Source: Asterionellopsis glacialis (lineage: Eukaryota > Bacillariophyta > Plagiogrammaphyceae > Rhaphoneidales > Asterionellopsidaceae). From it: a stretch of DNA of 27,134 bases. Positions 1 to 7,387 of the stretch are shown here, piece after piece. Numbering within the stretch: position 1 is the first letter of the stretch; the number at the start of each line of letters is the position of its first letter. The translations under genes and the position numbers were made by a program. Under the pieces are notes generated by a model. The model did no database searches, had not been told where the DNA came from, and worked only from the letters and a program-made list of their open reading frames with translations. The stretch is from contig WKLE02000846.1 of NCBI GenBank assembly GCA_014885115.2, positions 1-27,134 on the forward strand, read 5' to 3'.

Positions 1-1
1 G

Positions 2-1369
2 GTTTTTAGTACTACTGGTAAAAAGGATATTGTGTATCTTGCAGAATTGAATACGGAAACGGGTGAATTTGCAACTGGACTGCAGATCTTATCGATCGAG
101 TTTCCATCGAGTCTGCCATCATTGGTACCTTCCTTGGTACCTTCAGAAATGCCTTCATTGGCACCTTCTTATGTGCCGTCGATGGTACCATCAGAAATGC
201 CTTCATTGGCACCTTCAGATGTGCCGTCAATGGTACCATCAATGCTACCGACTATTGTACCAACATTTTTACAGAGCTCGGAACCTACATTGAGCCCTTC
301 AGGCATTCCATCATTGACAATATCATCTAATCCTTCTGAAACGCCTACGATTTTGCCTTCAGTTGAACCTTCTTTTTTGCCCTCCTTGACACCATCTCTT
401 TCACCATCATTAAAACAGTCCGCAGCTCCTTCATTGTCACCTTCTGAATCGCCAACTGCTGTTCCTTCGTTTGCACCATCAATATCTCCTACACTTGGAC
501 CTTCTCTTCACCCGTCCTCTGCACCTTCGCGATCTCCCTCACGCCTTCCTTCGTCGGCGCCATCATTGTCTCCAACATTGAAAAACTCAAAATCTCCCAC
601 TCTTGGACCTTCTCTTCACCCATCCTCTGCACCTTCACTGCCCCCCTCACGCCTTCCCTCGTCAGCGCCGTCGCTTTCTCCTTCAGCATCACCATCAGCA
701 TCACCATCAAAATCTCCCACTCTTGGACCTTCTCTTCACCCGTCCTCTGCACCTTCACTGCCCCCCTCACGCCTTCCCTCGTCGGCGCCATCGCTTTCTC
801 CTTCAGCATCACCATCAGCATCACCATCAGTCCAACCGTCAGCATACCCGACATCAGGCCCAACTGCATTCCCAACATTTCAACCTTCACTTTCTCCCAC
901 TTTCTCGCCTACATGTGATGTGAGCAATATGCAAATAGAGGATATTACAGAAGACAGCCTTGGTGGTGTATGTTCACAACCGTACGATGGAATTCCCATA
1001 TTCGTTAATAGAATTGTGGAAGGGGAAGCTGGAAATAACAATTGCATTGACATCAGCTTCAAACAGACCTTAAAAAAGGATTCAAATCTGCAATTTCGAT
1101 ACGTCGACGTTTTGAAATGTGGTGCTACTACAGGACCTTCTTCTTCTTCGTCTGCATGTCTACTTCATCAAGCTGTTTCCTACAACAGCGTTGTGGCGAT
1201 TGATGAGTCCGTACAGTGCATTGGTGGCTTTGCGGAAGTCAATGTTTATGCTAGGGACATTTTCTATTTTGGGGAAGAAGACAACGCTCAAATTCCCGAT
1301 CGTTGTAGAGCACCATCTGGTTCGGAACATAAATGCAGTTGGAAATTCCGAGTTTCATGCACATGTTAG
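2..1369 (+). CDS. PSxxPS-repeat secreted/cell-surface protein, 5' partial
   Basis: The frame is open to the left edge of the window, so the N-terminus and any signal peptide are missing. About 270 residues (nt ~104-916) are low-complexity PSxxPS/PTxxPS units, a type abundant in diatom surface and cell-wall-associated proteins. A compact C-terminal domain of about 150 residues (nt 915-1369) follows, with ten cysteines and a C-terminal CTC. There is no C-terminal membrane segment, so the part seen here would be soluble or disulphide-cross-linked outside the cell. The repeats are duplicated at DNA level: a 48-bp unit around 143-238 and a 120-bp unit at 591-830. An AATAAA lies at 1442, about 70 bp past the stop. 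I do not recognise the C-terminal domain. A link to the frustule or cell wall is inference from repeat style only. Confidence 0.75.
   Translation, partial: VFSTTGKKDIVYLAELNTETGEFATGLQILSIEFPSSLPSLVPSLVPSEMPSLAPSYVPSMVPSEMPSLAPSDVPSMVPSMLPTIVPTFLQSSEPTLSPSGIPSLTISSNPSETPTILPSVEPSFLPSLTPSLSPSLKQSAAPSLSPSESPTAVPSFAPSISPTLGPSLHPSSAPSRSPSRLPSSAPSLSPTLKNSKSPTLGPSLHPSSAPSLPPSRLPSSAPSLSPSASPSASPSKSPTLGPSLHPSSAPSLPPSRLPSSAPSLSPSASPSASPSVQPSAYPTSGPTAFPTFQPSLSPTFSPTCDVSNMQIEDITEDSLGGVCSQPYDGIPIFVNRIVEGEAGNNNCIDISFKQTLKKDSNLQFRYVDVLKCGATTGPSSSSSACLLHQAVSYNSVVAIDESVQCIGGFAEVNVYARDIFYFGEEDNAQIPDRCRAPSGSEHKCSWKFRVSCTC
484..830 (+). repeat. In-frame tandem repeats of 120 bp in the PSxxPS gene
   Basis: Two near-identical 120-bp units (591-710 and 711-830) encode the same 40-residue block, starting at the TLGPSLHPSSAPS motif. 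A shorter and more diverged copy of about 107 bp lies just before them (484-590). The two 120-bp units differ at only a few positions, so the duplication is recent. All copies keep the reading frame. Confidence 0.85.
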
Positions 1370-2623
1370 CTCAGAAGTCTGTTTTTCAAAGCATAGCACT
1401 TTCTCCAGCCACTCTAACTTTACTTGTTGAGAATAGTAAGAAATAAAAATATTTTGATACTAGACCTTTACTTCAAAGTTTGTCTGACACCGCTTCTTGG
1501 ATAAAATTACACGCGGTTACAGACATTGGGTCGTTCCATCTACTGTACCGATATCAATTAAGAAGTCACACAGCAATATTTGAAGCAGAATGTCGTCCAC
1601 GCGAACAATCATAGTCTTGGCATCAAGAACAGGACGCTGTACAAGCAACACATATGGCTGGAGTTGTGTTCTAGTTTCATTGCAGTTAATCTCTAATACG
1701 CCCTCAGGGGGGTTTATTCATAGTCATATCGAAATTATCTACCTATGTTATTTGAAAGAAGAACCAATCAACTTGATATGACTTCCCCCCTCATCCTGTA
1801 TCCCACCATCTCATCAATTCTTGGCATGCTTGAGTGAATTCTTCTTCGAATAATCCCTTGGTGAGCTGATCTCTAGGTTATTTGGTAGTGCAGATGGACA
1901 CCACTTTAATCTCTAGATCTATCTCTTTGATACCGAAGAAGTACGACAGCTTGTCAATGGAGGAACAGCAATTTGCGTCCACAATTTAAGTAGTTTTCTA
2001 CCGTTCTTGTGTGAATAATCAACAATAGAATAGGAGTTTCTGGGGATAAAAAATTAAAATTACATCTATGATAGGACCAAGACAAGCGAGATCATTTTTT
2101 CAGATGTCTACTTAATTCAGGTTTTCCAAACTGCCTGCCCAAACTGTACTACCTTGTCATCTTCTAGCTTTATTCAGTGAACTCAATTCCTTGTATTCAT
2201 AACGTGCCGCCCAAACCACCACCTGAGGCGTCCGTGAAACCAAACACCATACAATCCGCGAATGGTTTCGGTCGGGTTTCGTGCTAGTCGAGTTGATCGG
2301 ACTCGAGGCAGTCTCCAGCTACTTTAGCTTGTAAAACAAATCCTACTGTACGTATGTGTAGGCATCCGTTTGGAAAGTTACGTTCGGATTATTAAAAAAA
2401 AAAAAAATTAAACTCAACTTCCGTTGACGCGTGAGGAAGATTTGGGCGACCGGGAATGTAAAACATCGCGGATACGAAACTAACTCTGACCTCTCTCTCC
2501 TTGCACGTCGGATTACATGGATGCAGAACACTACAGAACTCGGAAGTTCCCCGCCCCCACTTTGTTCTTACACTGTAATATTCGACAACACTCTCTTTCT
2601 CATTATTAGTTCATGCATGCACA
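1370..2623. other. Gene-poor interval with a retroelement relic
   Basis: No intact gene is visible in these 1.25 kb. The middle part holds the decayed copia end described separately. The rest has only short, biased open frames and an A-tract of 14 bases near 2394-2407. The promoter of the downstream 2624 gene must lie in the right-hand part, but I see no clear element there. Confidence 0.6.
1690..1980 (-). mobile_element. Decayed Ty1/copia relic: RNase H C-terminus, polypurine tract, LTR edge
   Basis: Read on the minus strand from about 1980 to 1795, the translation resembles the end of a copia RNase H domain: EIKVVSICTTK, a stop, then PRDQLTKGLFEEEF and a terminal LMRWW. In intact copia elements this region runs HFIRE...EIKVVxxxT...QxADxLTKGL...LxxW. 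Two in-frame stops (one before PRDQ, one after the WWDTG) show it is dead. A purine tract (GAGGGGGGAAG) follows at 1783-1793. Further on, at about 1690-1712, TGAGGGCGTATTAGAGATTAA resembles the polypurine tract/LTR junction of many copia elements. The element is old and its outer limits cannot be set by eye. Confidence 0.55.
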
Positions 2624-3691
2624 ATGGCAGGTCTTCGTGCATCCTTTCCGAATGCTTTATCGTCGTCGCAAAACGTTGTCGTCTGTTACCGTGGCCCTGG
2701 CTGTTCGACCTACGACGAATTTGTCGATCCGGATGGGCCCACCGCTCCGAACTTGTCGGTCGCCCGGAACCAGGCTGGAACCGACTTTTTGAACGAATGT
2801 CAACAATTCCTCGTTGATGACGTCACGAACACTCCATTTGGCGATTTGACCCTCGACGGAGTGGGAACATCTGGAATTGTCCACATTTGCACCGGCATTC
2901 TGGACAGAGAATATGTGAGATGCGATGAGGACAGTGTGTGGCTCATCCAAATGGAGGGACCAGAGGGAAGTCTAAGGGTGGAAGTGGATATTTTCGAACT
3001 CATTCTCGTACGCGCCTATTGTATGGACAGTGTCCAAGTACTTTCGGGTGACTGTACATGGTACGGATATAGCGTTGAATGCACCGGCACCGAAGCGACC
3101 ATCATGGTGGTACCCTCGGCCCGATTTTGCTGCGGAAACCTCGATGATCCCATTCAAACAGAATGCGCGAGCTTGGATTCATTTGATGAGTCGATTTGTC
3201 GCAACGAAGGTCCTCCGATAGGCTTTGAAACTGACCCCACCTGTGACGTGTTTGACCAGCTCAACGCGAACCTCCCACGTGCCGCGTTTGATACAGACCA
3301 ACTTCGTAACCCTTCCTGCGACAGCTACCAGACCGGAAGTCCACCGGGGACAGTGACCACAGAGGCTCCAACGCAGAGTCCGACGCCTGCACCCGTGGTG
3401 GTGGTAGATCCGACGCAGAGTCCGACGTTGATTCCGACGCCTGTACTCACGGCCGTCCCAACCACAAGCACCGTACCCCCAACGACACCTAGTCCGGGGA
3501 CAGCGACCACAGAGGCCCCAACGCAGAGTCCGACGCCTGCACCCATGGTGGTGGTAGATCCGACGCAGATTCCATCCACAAACCCAGAGTCCTCGACACG
3601 ACCTCCACCCACCGTGAGCAGCAGTAGTCGTCGTTTGTCGTCACTGCTCGTGTCCGGGCTTGTCGTTTCATACTGTATCTTTCTGTTGTAG
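2624..3691 (+). CDS. Cys-rich protein with Pro/Thr stalk and hydrophobic C-terminus (GPI-like)
   Basis: This 355-residue protein has a globular, Cys-rich part (residues ~1-235). A Pro/Thr/Ser stalk of about 100 residues follows, with two copies of a TEAPTQSPTPAP block, then a Ser run (332-335), two arginines and a hydrophobic tail (340-355). That ending looks like a GPI-anchor signal or a short membrane anchor. The start at 2624 is the first ATG after an in-frame stop at 2576 and has a good context (acaATGg). However, no signal peptide follows it, which is odd for a protein with this architecture. A 5' exon carrying the signal peptide may have been missed, or the locus may have lost it. I do not recognise the globular domain. 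The 3' end is antisense to the minus-strand frame at 3489-4727. Confidence 0.65.
   Translation: MAGLRASFPNALSSSQNVVVCYRGPGCSTYDEFVDPDGPTAPNLSVARNQAGTDFLNECQQFLVDDVTNTPFGDLTLDGVGTSGIVHICTGILDREYVRCDEDSVWLIQMEGPEGSLRVEVDIFELILVRAYCMDSVQVLSGDCTWYGYSVECTGTEATIMVVPSARFCCGNLDDPIQTECASLDSFDESICRNEGPPIGFETDPTCDVFDQLNANLPRAAFDTDQLRNPSCDSYQTGSPPGTVTTEAPTQSPTPAPVVVVDPTQSPTLIPTPVLTAVPTTSTVPPTTPSPGTATTEAPTQSPTPAPMVVVDPTQIPSTNPESSTRPPPTVSSSSRRLSSLLVSGLVVSYCIFLL
3344..3569 (+). repeat. Two 76-bp direct repeats, 150 bp apart, in the stalk
   Basis: The segments 3344-3419 and 3494-3569 are nearly identical and encode the same Thr/Pro block, including TEAPTQSPTPAP and VVVDPTQ. The 74 bp between them encode a related but diverged Pro/Thr stretch. 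This looks like in-frame expansion of a mucin-like stalk. Confidence 0.8.
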
Positions 3692-4727
3692 CCCCAGAAT
3701 TCTCAATTCCTCTCCACTTCACCGGGTCTATTCTTCCCCAACAATAGCTAATAAGTCTCCACTTCACCGGGTCTATTCTTCCCCAACAATAGCTAATAAG
3801 AGTTTTATTGATGCTGCAAAAGGGCGACCCTCCACTGGGCCTAAGGTAAATTAAGTTGGTCAACAAATGCGGTTCTGTTGATGGTTGCATCAAGCTCAAG
3901 GGTGCTGTGATGCTATCTAGATTCCAAATCGAAGTATTGTACAGTTTCAGTTGGATCATATCGGCGAATGATGCCCAGATATTGCTTTCGACGTCATCTT
4001 TGACGACCTCCACCAATGTCGATGGGAAGTTGAGCATACCTTCCACACCGGATTGCGCCTTTGTAGCGGAACGTACCAAGACAGAATTAATAGCTGGTAG
4101 CCCGTTACTATCCATTGCCGTTAATTGATCTTCCACTAATTCAAATATGGTCGATGCTAAACTACCATATTGTTCGTCTCCAGTTCCTCCTGAGAGGATG
4201 GAAACGTCCGGTTCGAGTAGTAAATCTCGAAAGTCTACGAAACCATCGGCATTATCACTCTCGTCCGGACAACGAACATTGTCTGGATCAGACATGTAAT
4301 CACCAATCAGGTTTTCGTTTAAAATATCTTTCACCTTGGTTCCAAAGAACTTGGGTGCTGCCTTGAGGAGCAGTACTTCGTACATTAGAAATAATGCCTT
4401 GACACTTTGTTTGACAACGGGGTCAATTCCAGCTGAGACAAAGCCGCTGAGGGTTGGATCGTGAACGTTGCCAATTTGAACAGACAACTGGGTCAATTCT
4501 ATGTCATAGATGGAAGATAAAAAGCATGACAAGATGTTATCCGTATAAAGGATAGATCCAAGTGCAAGCTTCCCCAGTGCAGCCTTGTCGATACCAGCCA
4601 ATAAAGTTACAACTGCATCCACATTGTCAATGCCAAAATCAATGCGCATGTTTTCAGTGATTTCCGTATTACCAGGATTTGAAATGATGGATTCGACATT
4701 TTCGATTCGTGACAGTTTAGGAATCAT
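3489..4727 (-). pseudogene. Truncated fragment of a large protein family
   Basis: The minus-strand frame is open for 412 codons, but only about the first 290 (4727 down to ~3850) look like protein, with regular hydrophobic spacing and motifs such as GFVSAGID, FRDLLL and GLPAINS. From memory these resemble an internal segment of a family of long (over 1000 residues) diatom membrane proteins; I cannot verify this here. The remaining ~120 codons are a 45-bp duplication plus the antisense of the neighbouring gene. Directly before the ATG at 4727 is an in-frame TAA, and an 11-bp microduplication (TTTAGGAATCA, 4717-4738) covers this junction. No signal peptide or membrane segment is present. I therefore call it a gene fragment cut at both ends. 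Expression of a short unknown gene is possible. Confidence 0.5.
3711..3800. repeat. Perfect 45-bp tandem duplication
   Basis: The 45-bp unit at 3711-3755 is repeated without a mismatch at 3756-3800. It begins 20 bp after the stop codon of the 2624-3691 gene, so it falls in that gene's 3' UTR. It also lies within the open minus-strand frame, where it encodes a 15-residue block twice. It sits at the edge where the minus-strand gene fragment loses its protein-like character. Confidence 0.9.
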
Positions 4728-5030
4728 TTAGGAATCAATCATGATAAGATCAATTCAAGATTAAGCCCAACGCCTATCAAGATTGATGATTTAGCATAAC
4801 AATCGTGATCAGATCGTGGTACAGTTATTTACAGTTAAAACGGTTTGTGACAGGACAAGGTCGACTTGACGAAGGTTACAAAAGTTACAAACTATTTTAT
4901 TTTAGGATTAAAACAAAATTTAAATTAGCTCACTCTTTTCTGACAACGACTTTTGTAACGTCCTTGCAAACTTGGTCATTGCGTGTTGTATAGTACGTCC
5001 TATACAACCTATTGCACAGATCCTAAGAGC
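4728..5030. other. Gene-free spacer with a small inverted repeat
   Basis: No gene is seen. A perfect 11-bp inverted repeat (GTTACAAAAGT at 4875-4885, ACTTTTGTAAC at 4949-4959) encloses 63 AT-rich bases. Each arm is flanked by a loosely matching CAAGG-like stretch, so it could be a decayed miniature element, but there is no target duplication to prove it. Confidence 0.4.
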
Positions 5031-5333
5031 TCATTCAGGCAGATTGTCGACACTGCTTGAATTATCACACCCCATTTCTAACTCTTGTGGTGAAGCGTCG
5101 TTTTGTACCGTTACACCGTCGTATAATAGAAATTGGAGAGAGATCAGACTTTGAGAGGTCAATATATTCGTCAGTAAGTCCAACAAAATCGTAAAGTGTA
5201 AAAGAAAACCTTTCTTTTGGATATTTAACTTCAAGAAACAGACCGATATTAATTGAGTTTTGGTGTGTTTTAGGAGAAAAGTGTCGTTTTCTTGGTTCAA
5301 TGTATAGCCCAGCCTACTTGAATGTCTTACCAA
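5031..5333 (-). pseudogene. Possible SUMO-like / Rad60-SLD C-terminal exon or fragment
   Basis: The minus-strand frame ending with TGA at 5031 contains FLLYDGVTV followed by NDASPQELEM and a D...VD tail. Ubiquitin-like SUMO domains show the same order: FLFDG, about seven residues, TPxELxM, an acidic residue, then ID. The upstream part of the frame (ILLDLLTNIL) could match the preceding helix. There is no in-frame ATG before the motif and no Gly-Gly end. So this is either the last exon of a gene whose 5' exons I cannot find, or a dead copy. Little room is left upstream, because the plus-strand AAA gene starts at 5476. The match rests on one motif read by eye. Confidence 0.35.
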
Positions 5334-5475
5334 CCAGGTCCCAGTAGTACTAGACTAGTACATGACCATGAAGTCTATATACTCTCTACGTACCGTATAA
5401 GGATGAAAAAGAAAAAACGCGCAAAATTTCTGCCTTGGTTGGGCAATCAGGTTCGACGTAGACAGTGTCAAGAAC

Positions 5476-7303
5476 ATGACGGTTCCAACGATGAACGCTA
5501 TCTGCGGAGGTTCGGGCGATAAAACGCCAATAAGAAGGAATATAGAAGCCCCCCCTCGCATTAGCCGTTTATCAGACGAATCGATTAGCACTTTAGATAG
5601 CAAAGATGATAGCGAGGAAGTTTTGCACAGTCGCGAGTCGTGGGTTCCTCGCATGCTGCAATGGCTACGGAATGAAAAGAAATATCTTGACGAGCCAGGG
5701 GAAAATGACTCTCGAATTGATCAATATTCACGAAATTATCGACGCCGTCGCTTGATAGTTATCGGAACAATAATGACGACCCTATTAGCATTTTGGTGGC
5801 GACGAAGTAAACGTAAAATGTTCTGGTTTCAAGCGTACAAAACATTGTTCCCTTTTCTGGTTCCGGCTGCTCAGTTATCTCAACAGAAGCCAACGCAACA
5901 AAAATCTACAAGTGATTATAGACGAGCAAAGGAAGCACCCTTGTCGCTAGTATTGAAAGCCGCCAAGGAAGGAAGTATTCAAAAGGCTTTGTTCACAGCA
6001 TCACAATCTGCTATATCTTATAAAATAAATGGAGAATGGATGCGATCATCACTCCCCACAAATAATCCTTCCGTTCAAGAAAACCTCCTTGAAACATTGG
6101 CTTCAAAAGGTTGTACAGACGTTTCGATTCTCCCCGAATCCTTACTTTCAAGACTTTCGACTCCTGCAATAGCGACTTTACCATTTGTGTATCTAGCCTT
6201 GTTATGGCGAATGATGAGAAACATTCAAGGCAAGGATGATTCGGCTAAAACCTATGACGACAAAGAAGCCTCACCTGTAACCTTTGATGACGTTGCTGGT
6301 ATAGATGAGGCCGTTGATGAAGTTGGCGAAATAGTTTCGTATCTCACAAACCCGACTTTATACAATGGACTAGGGGCTCGTCCACCTCGAGGCATTCTGC
6401 TATACGGACCTCCAGGTAGTGGCAAAACTTTGTTGGCCCAAGCGGTTGCTGGAGAGGCAAATTGCGAAGCGTTTGTCGCCTGCAGTGGGAGCGATTTCGT
6501 AGATACTTACGTGGGGCGCGGTGCAGCTCGGATACGCACATTATTTGAAAAAGCTCGATTACAAGCTTCACGGCGTGATTCCAACTACTACTCATCATGG
6601 CTTACAAAATTCTTTCGTGAAGAACAGCTAAAGTCTATTAACCGATTTCCTGCTGTGATAGTATTCATGGACGAGATTGATGCACTAGCGAAGTCGCGTT
6701 CTGGTCCTGGAGGTCTCCACAGCAATGATGAGCGCGATCAAACATTAAACCAGCTCCTGACAGAACTGGATGGCTTCGCTTCAAATCAAAACTTGACCGT
6801 GATTTTTATTGGTGCCACAAATCGTCCAGGTGAGTTGTCTAACTTCATCTTTCGTGGTTTTGATGGACCTCCTTTTAGTTTCCATGAAGAACTATCTCAC
6901 CAGTCTTAACTTGCCTTTTGGCCTTTTCTTTGTGACTTGCGTAGACGTCCTTGATCCTGCAATCATTCGACGATTCGACCGACAAATTCATGTTGGATAC
7001 CCGAACAGGACAGGAAGGCGGGAGATATTACAAATACACACACGGCGTATCCAGCATGGTGCATTAGATCTAGACCAGTTGGCGCACGGTGACTTGACTG
7101 GAGGATTTTCAGGGGCAGACCTAAGAAATGTTGTCAACGACGCGGCACTCTTGGCAGTACGCGATAAGAGTTCCCTGGTTGAACAAAGACATTTGCTCCA
7201 TGCTACTCGAAGAATGAAAAATATGAAAACTTCGTTGGATCCAGTGTCGACTATATTTCCGGAAACGAACAACAGTAGAAGTAACAGAAGCCTCTGGAAG
7301 TAA
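5476..7303 (+). CDS. FtsH-like membrane AAA ATPase lacking the protease domain
   Basis: The coding exons are 5476-6829 and 6945-7303. The 115-bp phase-1 intron has GTGAGT and GCGTAG borders and restores the RPDVLDP motif. The product has 570 residues. The order is as in FtsH/AFG3: a first membrane segment (~93-108), an intervening domain, a second membrane segment (~231-247), then the AAA module with Walker A GPPGSGKT (311-318), pore loop TYVGRG, Walker B VFMDEID (396-402), the second region of homology with arginine fingers in RRFDR (460-464), and GFSGADL of the lid. FtsH proteins normally continue into a zinc protease with HExxH. Here the protein ends about 50 residues after the lid, and the next gene's stop lies only 84 bp downstream. 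There is an extra ~25 residues before Walker B. A mitochondrial or plastid membrane location is likely from the family, but I see no clear targeting signal. Confidence 0.85.
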
Positions 7304-7387
7304 ATTCTAGTAGCTTTAATCTTGTAGCATTCAAATGATTGATTCGTTGTTGTGCGATTATTTGTGCAATATTTGATGAAATTTCTA

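Noticed and set aside
489..890. 133-codon open frame on the minus strand
   Set aside because: It is the antisense of the PSxxPS repeats; the repetitive coding strand keeps the opposite strand free of stops.
2431..2817. 128-codon plus-strand frame before the Cys-rich gene
   Set aside because: It has no signal peptide, no motif and no splice donor that would join it in frame to the 2624 gene.
2819..2826. TGACGTCA-like site at the gene start
   Set aside because: It lies inside the coding sequence of the Cys-rich protein, so a promoter role is unlikely.
3325..3612. 95-codon minus-strand frame rich in Gly and Val
   Set aside because: It is antisense to the Pro/Thr stalk repeats, and the bias explains the lack of stops.
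3711..3800. CRISPR-like or satellite array
   Set aside because: There are only two direct copies without spacers, in a eukaryotic genome.
6809..7303. Separate downstream ATPase gene from the second frame
   Set aside because: It is exon 2 of the AAA gene; splicing 6830-6944 restores RPDVLDP exactly.
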